Notes: generated by a model from the letters alone, not told the origin. Counted from the stretch's first letter, positions 1-8,322 are shown. The stretch is 64,000 bases of DNA from an uncultured Lachnospiraceae bacterium (GCA_910577735.1 CAJTOO010000014.1:1-64000); one strand, 5' to 3'. Program-made: numbers and translations.

Positions 1-270
1 CTTAACCGCCTTGTTTTTCAAGGGAATGAACAGATTGAGCTTACGGGAAAAGAATTTGACCTGCTTTCTTTTCTGGCATCAAATAAGGGTAAAGTATTTA
101 CAAAAAAGCAGATTTATACGCAGGTTTGGGCGGAAGAATACGCTTTTGATGACAGTAATATCATGTCATTTATCAGCAAATTGAGGAAAAAAATTGAACC
201 AGATCCGGAACATCCGTTTTACATTTTGACTGTCCGTGGCGTTGGCTACCGTTTTAACAGGGAGGCTTGA
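1..270 (+). CDS. OmpR-family response regulator, C-terminal part (cut by window edge)
   Basis: The frame is open from the first base to a TGA at 268-270, giving the last 89 residues of a response regulator. They form the winged-helix DNA-binding domain: LTGKEFDLLSFLASNKGKVF, then the KKQIYTQVW recognition-helix region, and the usual ending TVRGVGYRFNRE. The receiver domain lies outside the window. The stop is one base before the kinase start at 272, so the two form a two-component operon. The exporter genes that follow make peptide-antibiotic sensing (bacitracin or lantibiotic type) the likely job. That role is inferred from context. Confidence 0.9.
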   Translation, partial: LNRLVFQGNEQIELTGKEFDLLSFLASNKGKVFTKKQIYTQVWAEEYAFDDSNIMSFISKLRKKIEPDPEHPFYILTVRGVGYRFNREA

Positions 271-271
271 C

Positions 272-1195
272 ATGAGTATTAACCCATTTTTATTGATTAT
301 GTTTTGCATAGCTTTGTTGGTAATCCTATTTCTTTTCACAAAACTCAGGCGTGTACGGGGGCAGTTGTCTATTATTGAGGAAGCGCTTGAAGATATAAAA
401 TCTGGGAACTTAAACCGCCGTATGCTGACTAAGAAAAATGATATGACAAGAAAAATCTGCTATGGAATTAATGAGATTGCAATGAATAGCCAGACGCAGC
501 TTATCAGACAAAAACAGTCTGAACAGGCATACAAGAGGTTAATGACCAGCATCTCCCACGATGTCAAAACTCCTCTTGCTTCTCTGGTCGGTTATTTGGA
601 AGCAATCGAATGTAAGATAGTCGCAGGAGAAGAAAAAGACGAATACGTCCATGTCGCATTTGAGAAAGCTCATTACTTAAAGCATTTTGTAGAAAATCTC
701 TTTGAATGGGTGAAGCTGGATTCCGGAGAACAGATTTTTCATTTTGAAGTTTTAGACCTAAACGAATTATCCCGGAATATTATAGTTGATTGGATTTCTG
801 TTTTAGAAAATAGTAATTTTGACTATGCGTTTGATATACCGGAAGCAGAATATCTTATGCGTATAGATGCAAACGCTTATAGCCGCATCCTCAACAATCT
901 GTTGCAGAATGTCCTTATCCATAGCAAGGGAAGTAAAATAGTATTCCATGTTTTTGAAGATAATCTGCAAGCTAAAATCACTATAACAGATAATGGAAAA
1001 GGAATATCTCCCGATCACCTGCCACATATTTTTGAAAGAATGTATCAATGCGATCAGTCAAGGTCTGCTGGTGGAAATGGATTAGGCTTATCAATCGTAA
1101 AAGAACTTGTAGCTGCTCACAAAGGAACAATTACCGTTGACAGCACTCCCGATAGGGGGACTACATTTACCTTATTACTTCCGAAATCCCTGTAA
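272..1195 (+). CDS. Sensor histidine kinase paired with BcrA-type exporter
   Basis: This 307-aa kinase has one N-terminal membrane helix (about residues 5-23) and almost no extracellular loop, so it may sense within the membrane or through the transporter. A short HAMP-like linker is followed by the H-box SISHDVKTPL with His at about 96. The N-box is NNLLQNVLIH, then ITDNGKGI and GGNGLGLSIV of the ATPase domain. I chose ATG 272 because GGGAGG sits 8 bases upstream and it follows the regulator stop directly; an earlier in-frame start at 236 would overlap the regulator. Small kinases of this form usually control adjacent antibiotic-peptide ABC exporters. Confidence 0.9.
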   Translation: MSINPFLLIMFCIALLVILFLFTKLRRVRGQLSIIEEALEDIKSGNLNRRMLTKKNDMTRKICYGINEIAMNSQTQLIRQKQSEQAYKRLMTSISHDVKTPLASLVGYLEAIECKIVAGEEKDEYVHVAFEKAHYLKHFVENLFEWVKLDSGEQIFHFEVLDLNELSRNIIVDWISVLENSNFDYAFDIPEAEYLMRIDANAYSRILNNLLQNVLIHSKGSKIVFHVFEDNLQAKITITDNGKGISPDHLPHIFERMYQCDQSRSAGGNGLGLSIVKELVAAHKGTITVDSTPDRGTTFTLLLPKSL

Positions 1196-1212
1196 TAATA
1201 CGGGGATTTTTC
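1184..1212 (+). terminator. Rho-independent terminator after the two-component operon
   Basis: AAATCCC (1184-1190) pairs with GGGATTT (1203-1209) and is followed by a T run. The stem begins inside the last codons of the kinase. It separates the regulator/kinase transcript from the exporter operon. Confidence 0.75.
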
Positions 1213-1252
1213 AGTTTGTCAAATTTCGCTTAACTGTAAAAGCATGAAAAAA

Positions 1253-1295
1253 GCAAGGTTTCGGCAAGGTTTTGGCAAGGTTAGCGTGATAGAAT
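1253..1295 (+). promoter_or_regulatory. Exporter promoter with three tandem GCAAGG boxes
   Basis: GCAAGGT occurs three times, at 1253, 1264 and 1275, exactly 11 bases apart. A -10-like TAGAAT lies at 1290-1295 and there is no good -35 box. Phased direct repeats in front of a weak promoter are the usual layout for OmpR-family activator binding, so this is the likely target of the adjacent response regulator (inference). A perfect small hairpin, TTTTGC-TTC-GCAAAA (1347-1361), lies just before the ribosome site of the ATPase gene. Confidence 0.6.
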
Positions 1296-1375
1296 AGCAA
1301 ATATGAAAAAGAGGTAAAATCCTCTGCTCCTGCAAGGGCAGTCGCATTTTGCTTCGCAAAACAAGGAGGATTGCA

Positions 1376-2299
1376 ATGAGTAAATATGTAATCGAAACAA
1401 AAAATCTTACCAAACAATACGGAACACAAAAAAGCGTTGCAGATTTGAATATCCATGTCCAGCAAGGGCGTATCTATGGTCTGCTTGGCAGAAATGGAGC
1501 CGGAAAGACAACGACCATGAAAATGCTGCTTGGGCTGACACAGCCCACTTCCGGGGAAGTTGCAATCTGGGGAAAGCCTTTACGGACAAATGAGAAAAAG
1601 CTGTTGCCCCGGATTGGCAGTCTGATTGAATCACCCGGATTTTACCCGAACCTGACCGCCACAGAAAACCTGCGCATTTTTGCTACCCTGCGGGGAGTGC
1701 CGAACCGTAATGCAATTAAAAATGCACTTGATTTAGTGGGGCTTCCCTATAAAGACAAAAAGCTGTTTTCCCAATATTCGCTTGGAATGAAGCAGCGACT
1801 GGCGATTGCCCTTGCCATTATGCACGACCCAGAGCTTTTGATTTTGGATGAACCGATTAACGGTCTTGACCCGATTGGAATTGCAGAAGTGCGCTCTTTT
1901 ATCCGTGACCTCTGTACTGAAAGGGGGAAAACGATACTGATTTCCAGCCATATTCTTTCCGAAATTGCATTACTGGCTGATGATATAGGAATTATCGACC
2001 ACGGCGCATTATTGGAGGAAGAAAGCCTTGCTGAACTGGAAGCAAAGAGCAGCAGGCATATCCGTTTTACTGTTTCCAGTACAACACAGGCGGCAAGGAT
2101 TTTAGAACGCAATTTCCATGAAACGCAGTTTACTATACAGGACGACCACAAAATGCGTCTGCATAATTTAGATATTTCAGTTGGAGATATTGTAACAGCT
2201 TTTGTCGAAAATGGGCTTACCGTATCAGAAGCCTATGTCTGCGAAGAAAGCCTTGAAGATTATTTCAAGCGTGTAACAGGGGGTGAGGGGATTGCTTGA
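1376..2299 (+). CDS. BcrA-like ABC transporter ATPase (peptide-antibiotic export)
   Basis: This 307-aa ATPase has the length and sequence style of BcrA, longer than lantibiotic-immunity LanF ATPases. Walker A is GRNGAGKTTT (residues 38-47), the signature is YSLGMKQRL, Walker B is LLILDEP, and the switch His lies in ISSHIL. The C-terminal extension of about 80 residues is typical of the bacitracin-exporter group. ATG 1376 has AAGGAGGA six bases upstream. It is the first gene of an operon with two permeases, a small membrane protein and a lipoprotein. The substrate is probably bacitracin or a related cell-wall antibiotic; the exact drug cannot be read from sequence. Confidence 0.88.
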   Translation: MSKYVIETKNLTKQYGTQKSVADLNIHVQQGRIYGLLGRNGAGKTTTMKMLLGLTQPTSGEVAIWGKPLRTNEKKLLPRIGSLIESPGFYPNLTATENLRIFATLRGVPNRNAIKNALDLVGLPYKDKKLFSQYSLGMKQRLAIALAIMHDPELLILDEPINGLDPIGIAEVRSFIRDLCTERGKTILISSHILSEIALLADDIGIIDHGALLEEESLAELEAKSSRHIRFTVSSTTQAARILERNFHETQFTIQDDHKMRLHNLDISVGDIVTAFVENGLTVSEAYVCEESLEDYFKRVTGGEGIA

Positions 2300-3065
2300 T
2301 CTTGTAAAGTGTGAATTTTGGAAGTTGAAACGGAAAGGCTTGTTTAAAATCGCTCTCTTTACGGCTGTTTTATTCCCTGTTTTTAATATTATGCTTTTAT
2401 CAGAGGGAAGTTTAGCAGATGTTATGAGCAGTGTGCGTGAGGAAAGCGGTTTCTTACTTCTGATCCCGATATTAGTAATTATAGCTGCTAACCTGTTTTT
2501 TGAAGAACACGATAACGACACCTTAAAAAATCTTCTTTGCGTTCCAATTTCAAAAAGTCACTTAGTCATAGCAAAGGTTACTGTACTTTTTCTGTTTTCA
2601 GTTGCTTATGAACTGTTAGGCTTTTGTATTGGTATCTTAATTGCTCTTGCACAGGGTATTTCTTTAAATGGGTGGGCTTTACAGCTGTTCCTTACATTTT
2701 GTACAGGTATTTTACTTTGGGCGGCAGCTCTGCCATGTATTATCCTTGTGGTCTGGTGCAATAAGTCCTATATAATTTCTGTCATAATCGCTTTCTTCTA
2801 TACACTGCTTGGATTTGCATTGCACCTAAGTGATGCCATTATGATGAAACCATTAGGGCTGAATATCAGCACATTTATTCCTGTACCTATGGTCTTTCGG
2901 TGGCTGTATCAGTTTAAGGTGCCGGAAGGGAAGATTATGACAGACTTTTACAACCGTCTAAGCCCGTACTTTGTATCAACGCCTGTCATATTTGCGGTAC
3001 TGATTGCGGAAGCGATTGTATGTATTATATTGGTTACACGGGTTTATCAAAAACAGGAAGCATAA
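2283..3065 (+). CDS. ABC-2 type permease (BcrB-like)
   Basis: This 260-aa permease has six hydrophobic segments and the ABC-2 hallmark EEHDNDTLKNLLCVPIS early in the protein. It is the membrane half of the BcrA-type exporter. It overlaps the ATPase gene by 17 bases, indicating translational coupling. The start is uncertain: GTG 2283 lies within a G-rich stretch that could serve as ribosome site, and no ATG is available near the protein's conserved beginning (LLDLVKCEFWKLKRKGLF). Confidence 0.82.
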   Translation: MRGLLDLVKCEFWKLKRKGLFKIALFTAVLFPVFNIMLLSEGSLADVMSSVREESGFLLLIPILVIIAANLFFEEHDNDTLKNLLCVPISKSHLVIAKVTVLFLFSVAYELLGFCIGILIALAQGISLNGWALQLFLTFCTGILLWAAALPCIILVVWCNKSYIISVIIAFFYTLLGFALHLSDAIMMKPLGLNISTFIPVPMVFRWLYQFKVPEGKIMTDFYNRLSPYFVSTPVIFAVLIAEAIVCIILVTRVYQKQEA

Positions 3066-3078
3066 CAGGAGGTTTTAT

Positions 3079-3903
3079 ATGTTATCTATTGTCTTAACAG
3101 AATTACAAAAGATAAAGCGGTATCATATTCTGCTGATCGGCGTTATAGGAATGGCTCTTTCACCTATTCTTGGGCTTATCACACAGAATGTTGCGATTGA
3201 AGAAGCAAAAAATCCGAATTTTGACCTTAGCGCATTAGTAGACAGCACAATTTGGAACAATGCAACCGTATTTATGCCTATTATTTTTACTCTGATTGGT
3301 GGTTATCTGATAAACAGGGAGTATACGGACGACACATTGAAAAATGTCTTAGTTGTTCCTGTTTCATTCCCTAAATTATTAACAGGGAAATTGACTGCTA
3401 TCGGCATTTTATCCCTTATATTGGGAATGTATAGTTTCATAATCACAATTATTGTCGGCATTTTTGCGGGGCTTCCCGGTTTGGATATTTTTACTTTGAC
3501 AAAAGGTATGTTTTATATGTTGGGGATTTCCATTTGCATTTATATTGCTGTTCTTCCGATTATCGCCTTTTGTGGAAGAACACCGGGATTTTTTATGGGC
3601 GGTTCGGTGATTGCCTTTGTATTGGGCTATTGCAGTATGTTTTTTAAAAGTGGTCTGCTTAGAAATATTTATCCTTTTTTAGCTTCTTTTACGGTGATTG
3701 GTTTTGACACCACATCATATATCAGCGCAAAAAGTAAGGCAAGTGTTCCACTGGGGCTTGCGTCGCTTGGCGCAATGCTGTTGATTTCAGCCTTTATTAT
3801 CGCAATCTCTAAAACACCGGGCGAAGCTAAAACAAAGCAGAAAAAAAATAACATTTCCCTGCGTCCTGCGCAGAGAGAACGTATAAAGACAAACAGATAT
3901 TGA
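3079..3903 (+). CDS. ABC-2 type permease, second subunit
   Basis: This 274-aa protein resembles the preceding permease in layout. Its N-terminus is LTELQKIKRYHILL, and NREYTDDTLKNVLVVPVSF is the conserved ABC-2 segment; about six membrane helices follow. It ends in a basic, Lys/Arg-rich tail. ATG 3079 is preceded by CAGGAGG eight bases upstream. Two related permeases with one ATPase suggest a heterodimeric membrane unit, as in lantibiotic-immunity and bacitracin exporters. Confidence 0.82.
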   Translation: MLSIVLTELQKIKRYHILLIGVIGMALSPILGLITQNVAIEEAKNPNFDLSALVDSTIWNNATVFMPIIFTLIGGYLINREYTDDTLKNVLVVPVSFPKLLTGKLTAIGILSLILGMYSFIITIIVGIFAGLPGLDIFTLTKGMFYMLGISICIYIAVLPIIAFCGRTPGFFMGGSVIAFVLGYCSMFFKSGLLRNIYPFLASFTVIGFDTTSYISAKSKASVPLGLASLGAMLLISAFIIAISKTPGEAKTKQKKNNISLRPAQRERIKTNRY

Positions 3904-3927
3904 TTGAAGAAAGCGAGGAGTTTTTAA

Positions 3928-4197
3928 ATGAAAGAAAAAGTTTTAAGTATGATTGCACTTATTACCGTTTTTGTACCATTGACAGCAGCCTTTGTATGGA
4001 AGTCGGATTCCCCTGCCGCAACAGCTATCATCATAGGATATTGTATTTTTGCCGCAGTTAGCTTTGTATATGCCCTTTTCCTTTTTGTAAAAATGAAACT
4101 TAGGGATATTAACACCAAAATTGCGCTTGGTGTTAATGCGGTTTATGTTGTAGGGATTTTGGTTACAGTAATTATTCCTCACCTGTTAAACAGATAA
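3928..4197 (+). CDS. Small three-helix membrane protein of the exporter operon
   Basis: This 89-aa, very hydrophobic protein has three predicted helices (about residues 5-22, 31-52 and 66-85) and a short basic loop (KMKLRDINTK) between the last two. ATG 3928 follows GAGGAG by 8 bases. It lies 24 bases after the second permease in the same operon. I do not recognise a family. It may be an accessory subunit of the transporter, but only location supports that. Confidence 0.65.
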   Translation: MKEKVLSMIALITVFVPLTAAFVWKSDSPAATAIIIGYCIFAAVSFVYALFLFVKMKLRDINTKIALGVNAVYVVGILVTVIIPHLLNR

Positions 4198-4217
4198 ATT
4201 ATGGAAAGGTTGATGAT

Positions 4218-4688
4218 ATGTATCATAAAAAAATATTTTCTCTTGTGCTTGTGTGTACTTTAGCAATAGGCTTATCCCTCACAGGCTGTTCAAAAGATGA
4301 AATTCTGGATCAGTATAATAATGTTGTTCAATTAGCCGGAAATGCAACGCTGACAGGGGATTTATCTCTTAAAGGGAAACGGACGTATGGTGATGACCAT
4401 TATACTGGAACTTATGTAGCAGACTATAAGGACTTTTCCAAAACAGAATATCTTTTTGGTGGAACTTCTATCGAGCGTGAAAATGGCAAAGATATTTCTG
4501 TTTCCTGCGACTTGGAGATTACCGAGGGAACAGCGCAAGTGTTTTGGGTTTCCGGCAGTGATGATCCGGTAATCCTGCTTGAAGCAACTGACAGCTATTC
4601 AGAAACAATAACACTGCCGGAAGGCGGGAACTATATTGGCATTACTGGAAATAATTTTACAGGTCATGTAGAGTTGGATATAAAATAG
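4218..4688 (+). CDS. Lipoprotein ending the exporter operon
   Basis: The 156-aa product has a lipoprotein signal peptide (lysine start, hydrophobic core, lipobox LTGC with Cys at about 24). The mature part is short and beta-rich, with no membrane segment. It starts 20 bases after the small membrane protein, so it is probably the last gene of the exporter operon. Surface lipoproteins such as LanI-type immunity proteins often accompany peptide exporters and bind the antibiotic; that role here is inference from position only. Confidence 0.7.
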   Translation: MYHKKIFSLVLVCTLAIGLSLTGCSKDEILDQYNNVVQLAGNATLTGDLSLKGKRTYGDDHYTGTYVADYKDFSKTEYLFGGTSIERENGKDISVSCDLEITEGTAQVFWVSGSDDPVILLEATDSYSETITLPEGGNYIGITGNNFTGHVELDIK

Positions 4689-4707
4689 TAAATTGCTAAG
4701 TTACTGT

Positions 4708-4742
4708 ACGATAACATTGCCATATAGCGGCGATGTTATCGT
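4708..4742 (+). promoter_or_regulatory. Strong leader hairpin before REC-less regulator 1
   Basis: Bases 4708-4721 pair with 4729-4742 (14 pairs, one G-T wobble) around a 7-base loop. No T run follows, so it is not a classical terminator. A similar pair of stems precedes the sister gene at 8323, which suggests an RNA-level control element or transcript stabiliser. Confidence 0.6.
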
Positions 4743-4821
4743 ATGGGAGAGATGTTTTGCAGTTATTGATAAAAGGAAAATGAGATAAAAATAGATTTGT
4801 GGAATTGAATAGGTGATTATT

Positions 4822-5256
4822 ATGAGTAAAGTAGTAGTAGTATTTTTTTCGGAAGATGAGGAAGATGTCTGCCAGAGAATGTTGCAGATTATAAGTGAAA
4901 GTCCTCATTTTGAAGGCTGTAACATGCTTCAAGTGGAAAATCACCTTAGTATCGGAGGAATGAAGTTGAACTTAGCAGAGAAAAATGTGGTCATACATGG
5001 TGCGGAGGTTATGCTTACCAATAGGGAGTTTGAAATACTGTATTTGTTAGCGCAGAGTCCCGGCAGGATATTCAGCAAAGAGCAGATTTATGATATTGTC
5101 TGGCAGGAGCCGTATTCCGGCGATTATAATATTGTCATGAGTCATATCCACCACATAAGGGAAAAGATAGAGGACAATCCGGGCAAGCCGCTTTACATAC
5201 AGACCGTATGGGGCATTGGCTATCGGTTCAACAAAAATTTAAGCAGCAGTCTGTGA
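4822..5256 (+). CDS. Winged-helix protein without a receiver domain (regulator 1)
   Basis: The 144-aa protein ends in a complete OmpR/PhoB-type winged helix: LTNREFEILYLLAQSPGRIF, KEQIYDIVWQEPYSGDYNIV, then TVWGIGYRFNKN. Its first 50 residues are too short for a receiver and lack the phospho-acceptor Asp pattern. ATG 4822 has AGGTGA five bases before it; a GTG at 4813 is possible. A second gene at 8323 has exactly the same length and a very similar C-terminal half. These proteins probably bind DNA without phosphorylation. Targets are unknown; the efflux and exporter genes around them are candidates. Confidence 0.8.
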   Translation: MSKVVVVFFSEDEEDVCQRMLQIISESPHFEGCNMLQVENHLSIGGMKLNLAEKNVVIHGAEVMLTNREFEILYLLAQSPGRIFSKEQIYDIVWQEPYSGDYNIVMSHIHHIREKIEDNPGKPLYIQTVWGIGYRFNKNLSSSL

Positions 5257-5275
5257 TGTGAAAACAGATTGCCGC

Positions 5276-5476
5276 TTATTTTTTGTCCTGTACGCCTAAG
5301 AGGTATTCACAGGATACATGGAAGAACTCTGCCAGAGCCACCACTTCGTAATCCGGGACGAACCTTGTTCCCTTTTCAATCCGTAAAACGGTCAGGTCGC
5401 TAAACTCATATCCGGCAAGCTGGAGCTGCTCGGCAAGGGCTTTCTGTGACAGCTTCCTTTCCGTCCGCAGTTCCAT
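5276..5476 (-). CDS. XRE-type helix-turn-helix regulator, no ATG at the expected start
   Basis: The readable 66 residues form a Cro/CI-type helix-turn-helix (LSQKALAEQLQLAGYEFSDL then VLRIEKGTRFVPDYEV) plus the end helix FFHVSCEYLLG. The reading frame continues upstream to about 5528 and encodes YWNKESNSKNLIGQRV, which looks like the genuine N-terminus of this family. The only ATG is internal, at 5476. The gene may use an ATT or other rare start, or its start may have been lost. It is convergent with regulator 1. Confidence 0.65.
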   Translation of the reverse strand: MELRTERKLSQKALAEQLQLAGYEFSDLTVLRIEKGTRFVPDYEVVALAEFFHVSCEYLLGVQDKK

Positions 5477-5655
5477 AACCCTTTGACCAATCAGATTTTT
5501 GGAGTTGCTTTCTTTGTTCCAATAGATTTTAATATCCTACCACCAACTTTCTAAAGATGAAGTATAGAAGAATTATCTTGTGGAAAGAAAATTGGGGATT
5601 GATAATACTGCCTGTAAAATGCAAAATTACGTTTAACAGAAAGGTGGAAACAGAC

Positions 5656-5991
5656 ATGAATGAAGTTTTTGAAACATTGGCAGGTGTCTTTGAGGAACTG
5701 CGCAGCGAATCAGAGGACAGGGAGTATTCCGTCCAGACGGAGGAAGCAAAAGCAGCCAGCCGGGAACTGAAAAAGAAGCAGAAGGCATTTGAAGCATATC
5801 TTTCCAAGCTGCCGAAAGAGGACAGGGAGTTTTTGGAGGGCTATATGGATGCGGTGGATCATGCCCATTACAAGGAGGAACAGAGGGCATATTATCAGGG
5901 GTTTGTGGATGCTATACAAATATTAGAGGGATTAGGCATAATCCCTAAGACCGCAAAGGTAAGAGAACTACTCAGAAGAATAGGCAGATAA
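5656..5991 (+). CDS. Small acidic/helical hypothetical protein
   Basis: The 111-aa, charged, mostly helical protein starts at ATG 5656 with AAGGTGG ten bases upstream. A central Lys/Glu-rich stretch (about residues 28-45) could be coiled coil. The C-terminal half has EDREFLEGYMDAVDH and a tyrosine-rich YYQGFVDAI. I do not recognise a named family. It is followed by a strong terminator, so it is a single-gene unit. Similar small proteins are common cargo in Clostridia mobile elements. Confidence 0.6.
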   Translation: MNEVFETLAGVFEELRSESEDREYSVQTEEAKAASRELKKKQKAFEAYLSKLPKEDREFLEGYMDAVDHAHYKEEQRAYYQGFVDAIQILEGLGIIPKTAKVRELLRRIGR

Positions 5992-5992
5992 T

Positions 5993-6036
5993 AAGCAAGG
6001 TGGTTGGCGTATTCAAGAGCGAGCCACCTTGCTTTT
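5993..6036. terminator. Strong intrinsic terminator
   Basis: AAGCAAGGTGG (5993-6003) pairs perfectly with CCACCTTGCTT (6024-6034), followed by TT. It lies between a + gene and the convergent padR-like gene and can act in both directions, because an A-rich stretch follows on the other side. Confidence 0.8.
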
Positions 6037-6070
6037 AAAAACAGCAATGGATTTCATTATTGGAAATAAG

Positions 6071-6610
6071 CTATTGATTATTTGATGGAAAGCGTTCTTT
6101 CAGAGAAGCAATCCATTTTTCAATTGCTTCCACTAAAACATACTGTTGTTGTAAAACTGCCATACCTGTTTCGGGAATTTCCGGAATATTTTCTTTTTCA
6201 AGGATGTTTTCCTCTAAATAAGTTTTCAGTGTTTTGATGTTCTTTTCAATGCTGTTTACACAAGATTGCTGGATTTCCAAAGGTAAACTGTCTAAGTTGA
6301 CAATCACAGCATTAAAATCTAAAAAGATATGGATAGGTTTAGCGGCAATTTCCAGCATAAGTCTTTCAAATTCCCTATTTCCTGCATCAGTTAGGGAATA
6401 AACTGCTTTTTCTGGCATTTTCCCTTCCTTTACAATATTTCCTTTGATAAATCCCTTCTCTTCTAACTGGAGTGCCTTTTTGTAGATTGACGGGGTACTT
6501 ATTTTTACCCATTTGGATATATTGCGGTATTCCACCAGCTTTTGAATATCATAAGCGCCCATAGGCTCTTTTTTTAACATTCCCAATACAATTAAATCAA
6601 TCGTAGCCAT
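6071..6610 (-). CDS. PadR-family transcriptional regulator
   Basis: This 179-aa protein has the PadR winged helix at the N-terminus (IDLIVLGMLKKEPMGAYDI, then WVKISTPSIYKKALQLEEKG and the wing KAVYSLTDAG) and a helical dimerisation tail. PadR proteins are usually ligand-responsive repressors of adjacent efflux genes. It is divergent from the MATE pump at 6817. The shared 206-bp control region has mirrored copies of a 12-bp sequence, so repression of both genes is likely. Confidence 0.85.
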   Translation of the reverse strand: MATIDLIVLGMLKKEPMGAYDIQKLVEYRNISKWVKISTPSIYKKALQLEEKGFIKGNIVKEGKMPEKAVYSLTDAGNREFERLMLEIAAKPIHIFLDFNAVIVNLDSLPLEIQQSCVNSIEKNIKTLKTYLEENILEKENIPEIPETGMAVLQQQYVLVEAIEKWIASLKERFPSNNQ

Positions 6611-6653
6611 TGTGACCAGCCTTTCTCTCTGAATTTATATGTGTTCTACACTG

Positions 6654-6800
6654 TAATTTATAGTATTAGATTTTATAGCTACTGTCAAGAAACAAAAAAT
6701 TATCACTACTCTCTTGACAACTACTATAAATTAGAGTATATTTTCTTTGCGGGAAATTGGTATAAATTATACTACTGTAAATAATAACGATTGTCAAGAG
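6654..6800. promoter_or_regulatory. Divergent padR/MATE promoters with mirrored operators
   Basis: For the pump, TTGACA (6714-6719) and TATATT (6737-6742) are 17 bases apart. For padR, a reverse-strand TTGACA (6688-6683) and TACTAT (6665-6660) are also 17 apart. The 12-mer TACTATAAATTA occurs at 6722-6733 in the pump spacer and in perfect inverse at 6654-6665 on the padR -10. A 10/12 copy lies at 6773-6784. A second pair, CTCTTGACAA (6711-6720) and its exact complement (6791-6800), also brackets the pump start region. These are likely PadR operators. Confidence 0.7.
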
Positions 6801-6816
6801 AAAGGAGTATTCAGAA

Positions 6817-8193
6817 ATGAGTGAACGTAACAACAAAATGGAACTATTAGGGAGTGCGCCAGTCCCCACAGCTCTTGTGGCTCTTGGTGTACCGATTATG
6901 ATTGGTATGTTGATTAATGCCCTTTATAATCTGGTAGATGCGTATTTTGTGGGAGGTTTGGGAGAAAGCCCTATGGGTGCGATTTCGATTGTGTTTCCAT
7001 TAGGACAGGTAGTAGTGGGATTGGGGTTGATGTTTGGCAATGGTGCGGCATCTTATCTTTCAAGGCTGTTAGGACGTGGGGACAGAGGTACTGCAAATAA
7101 GGTGGCGAGTACGGCAGTATACAGCAGCGTTATGATCGGTGCGGTTATTATTATTTTGGCTGCTGTTTTTCTGAAACCGATTTTAACCATGCTTGGGGCA
7201 ACAGATACCATTATGCCTTATGCCCTGACTTATGCAAGGATATATGTAATTTCCTGTATCTTTAATGTATTTAATGTGACAATGAATAATATTGTGGCAA
7301 GTGAAGGGGCAGCGAAAACAACCATGTGCGCCTTATTGTTGGGAGCTGTATTAAATATTGGCTTAGATCCGGTTTTTATTTATGCGTTTGATATGGGGGT
7401 TGCGGGGGCTGCGATTGCCACTGCCATTTCTCAATTTGTCTCCACGCTTGTGTACTTAACTTATGCGCTTCGTAAAAAGAGTGCGTTTTCATTCAGCATA
7501 AAGGATTTTAAACCCTCCAAGCAGATATATATGGAAGTTTTGAAAATTGGAGTCCCAACACTTACTTTTCAGCTTCTTACCAGTCTTTCCATAGCACTTA
7601 TCAACCGGGCGGCAAATGGATATGGTGATGCTGCTATTGCCGGGATGGGGGCAGTCACAAGGGTTACAGCTATGGGAACATTAGTGGTATTTGGCTTCCT
7701 GAAAGGATTTCAGCCGATTGCAGGATTCAGCTATGGGGCAAAGAAGTTCCAGCGTTTGAGGGAAGCGATTCGAACATCTATTTTGTGGTCAACAGTTTTC
7801 TGTGTAATAGTGGGTTTGCTAATGGCTCTGTTTTCTGTACAGATAATTTCGCAGTTTGCAAATGGAAATACGGAAATGATTGCGGTAGGGCAGAAATCCC
7901 TTTTGGCAAATGGATTTTCATTCTTCCTGTTTGGTTTTTATACGGTATATTCCTCTTTGTTTCTTGCACTTGGTAAAGGAACAAAAGGCTTTATCCTTGG
8001 GGCTTGTAGGCAGGGAATTTGTTTTGTTCCAGTGATTTTACTTCTCCCGAATGTTTGGGGAATCAATGGGATACTTTATGCACAGCCGATTGCAGATGTG
8101 ATTTCAGGCATTATTACAATCTTTATGGCATTACAGCTTCATGGAGAACTGACGGAAGCAGAAGCACAGCTTCATATTGAAAAACAAGAGTAA
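6817..8193 (+). CDS. MATE-family multidrug efflux transporter
   Basis: The 458-aa protein has about 12 membrane helices in two similar halves, the normal length for the NorM/DinF/MepA group. Family features include VPIMIGMLINALYNLVDAYFV near the start and the second-half motif FLKGFQPIAGFSYGAKK. It exports cationic drugs or toxic compounds using a sodium or proton gradient. ATG 6817 has AAAGGAG ten bases upstream. Control by the divergent PadR repressor is very likely from the operator pattern. It fits with the exporter and ABC genes as resistance cargo. Confidence 0.92.
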   Translation: MSERNNKMELLGSAPVPTALVALGVPIMIGMLINALYNLVDAYFVGGLGESPMGAISIVFPLGQVVVGLGLMFGNGAASYLSRLLGRGDRGTANKVASTAVYSSVMIGAVIIILAAVFLKPILTMLGATDTIMPYALTYARIYVISCIFNVFNVTMNNIVASEGAAKTTMCALLLGAVLNIGLDPVFIYAFDMGVAGAAIATAISQFVSTLVYLTYALRKKSAFSFSIKDFKPSKQIYMEVLKIGVPTLTFQLLTSLSIALINRAANGYGDAAIAGMGAVTRVTAMGTLVVFGFLKGFQPIAGFSYGAKKFQRLREAIRTSILWSTVFCVIVGLLMALFSVQIISQFANGNTEMIAVGQKSLLANGFSFFLFGFYTVYSSLFLALGKGTKGFILGACRQGICFVPVILLLPNVWGINGILYAQPIADVISGIITIFMALQLHGELTEAEAQLHIEKQE

Positions 8194-8223
8194 GATTTAA
8201 GTTAATATATGAAACATAAATGG

Positions 8224-8306
8224 TCTGCTGGATAACGGTAAAAGAGCCTGTTGTCCGGCAGAGCTGCTTTTAGATGATGCTGCCAATAAATGGAGGGCGG
8301 CATCAT
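8224..8306 (+). promoter_or_regulatory. Two consecutive leader hairpins before REC-less regulator 2
   Basis: Stem 1 pairs 8224-8236 with 8250-8262 (13 positions with wobbles). Stem 2 pairs ATGATGCTGCC (8274-8284) with GGCGGCATCAT (8296-8306), one wobble. Neither has a T run. Stem 2 ends five bases before the G-rich ribosome site of the next gene (8311-8315), so it could modulate translation. The sister gene at 4822 also has a strong leader stem. Confidence 0.6.
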
Positions 8307-8322
8307 ATACGGGGGCGATTTT

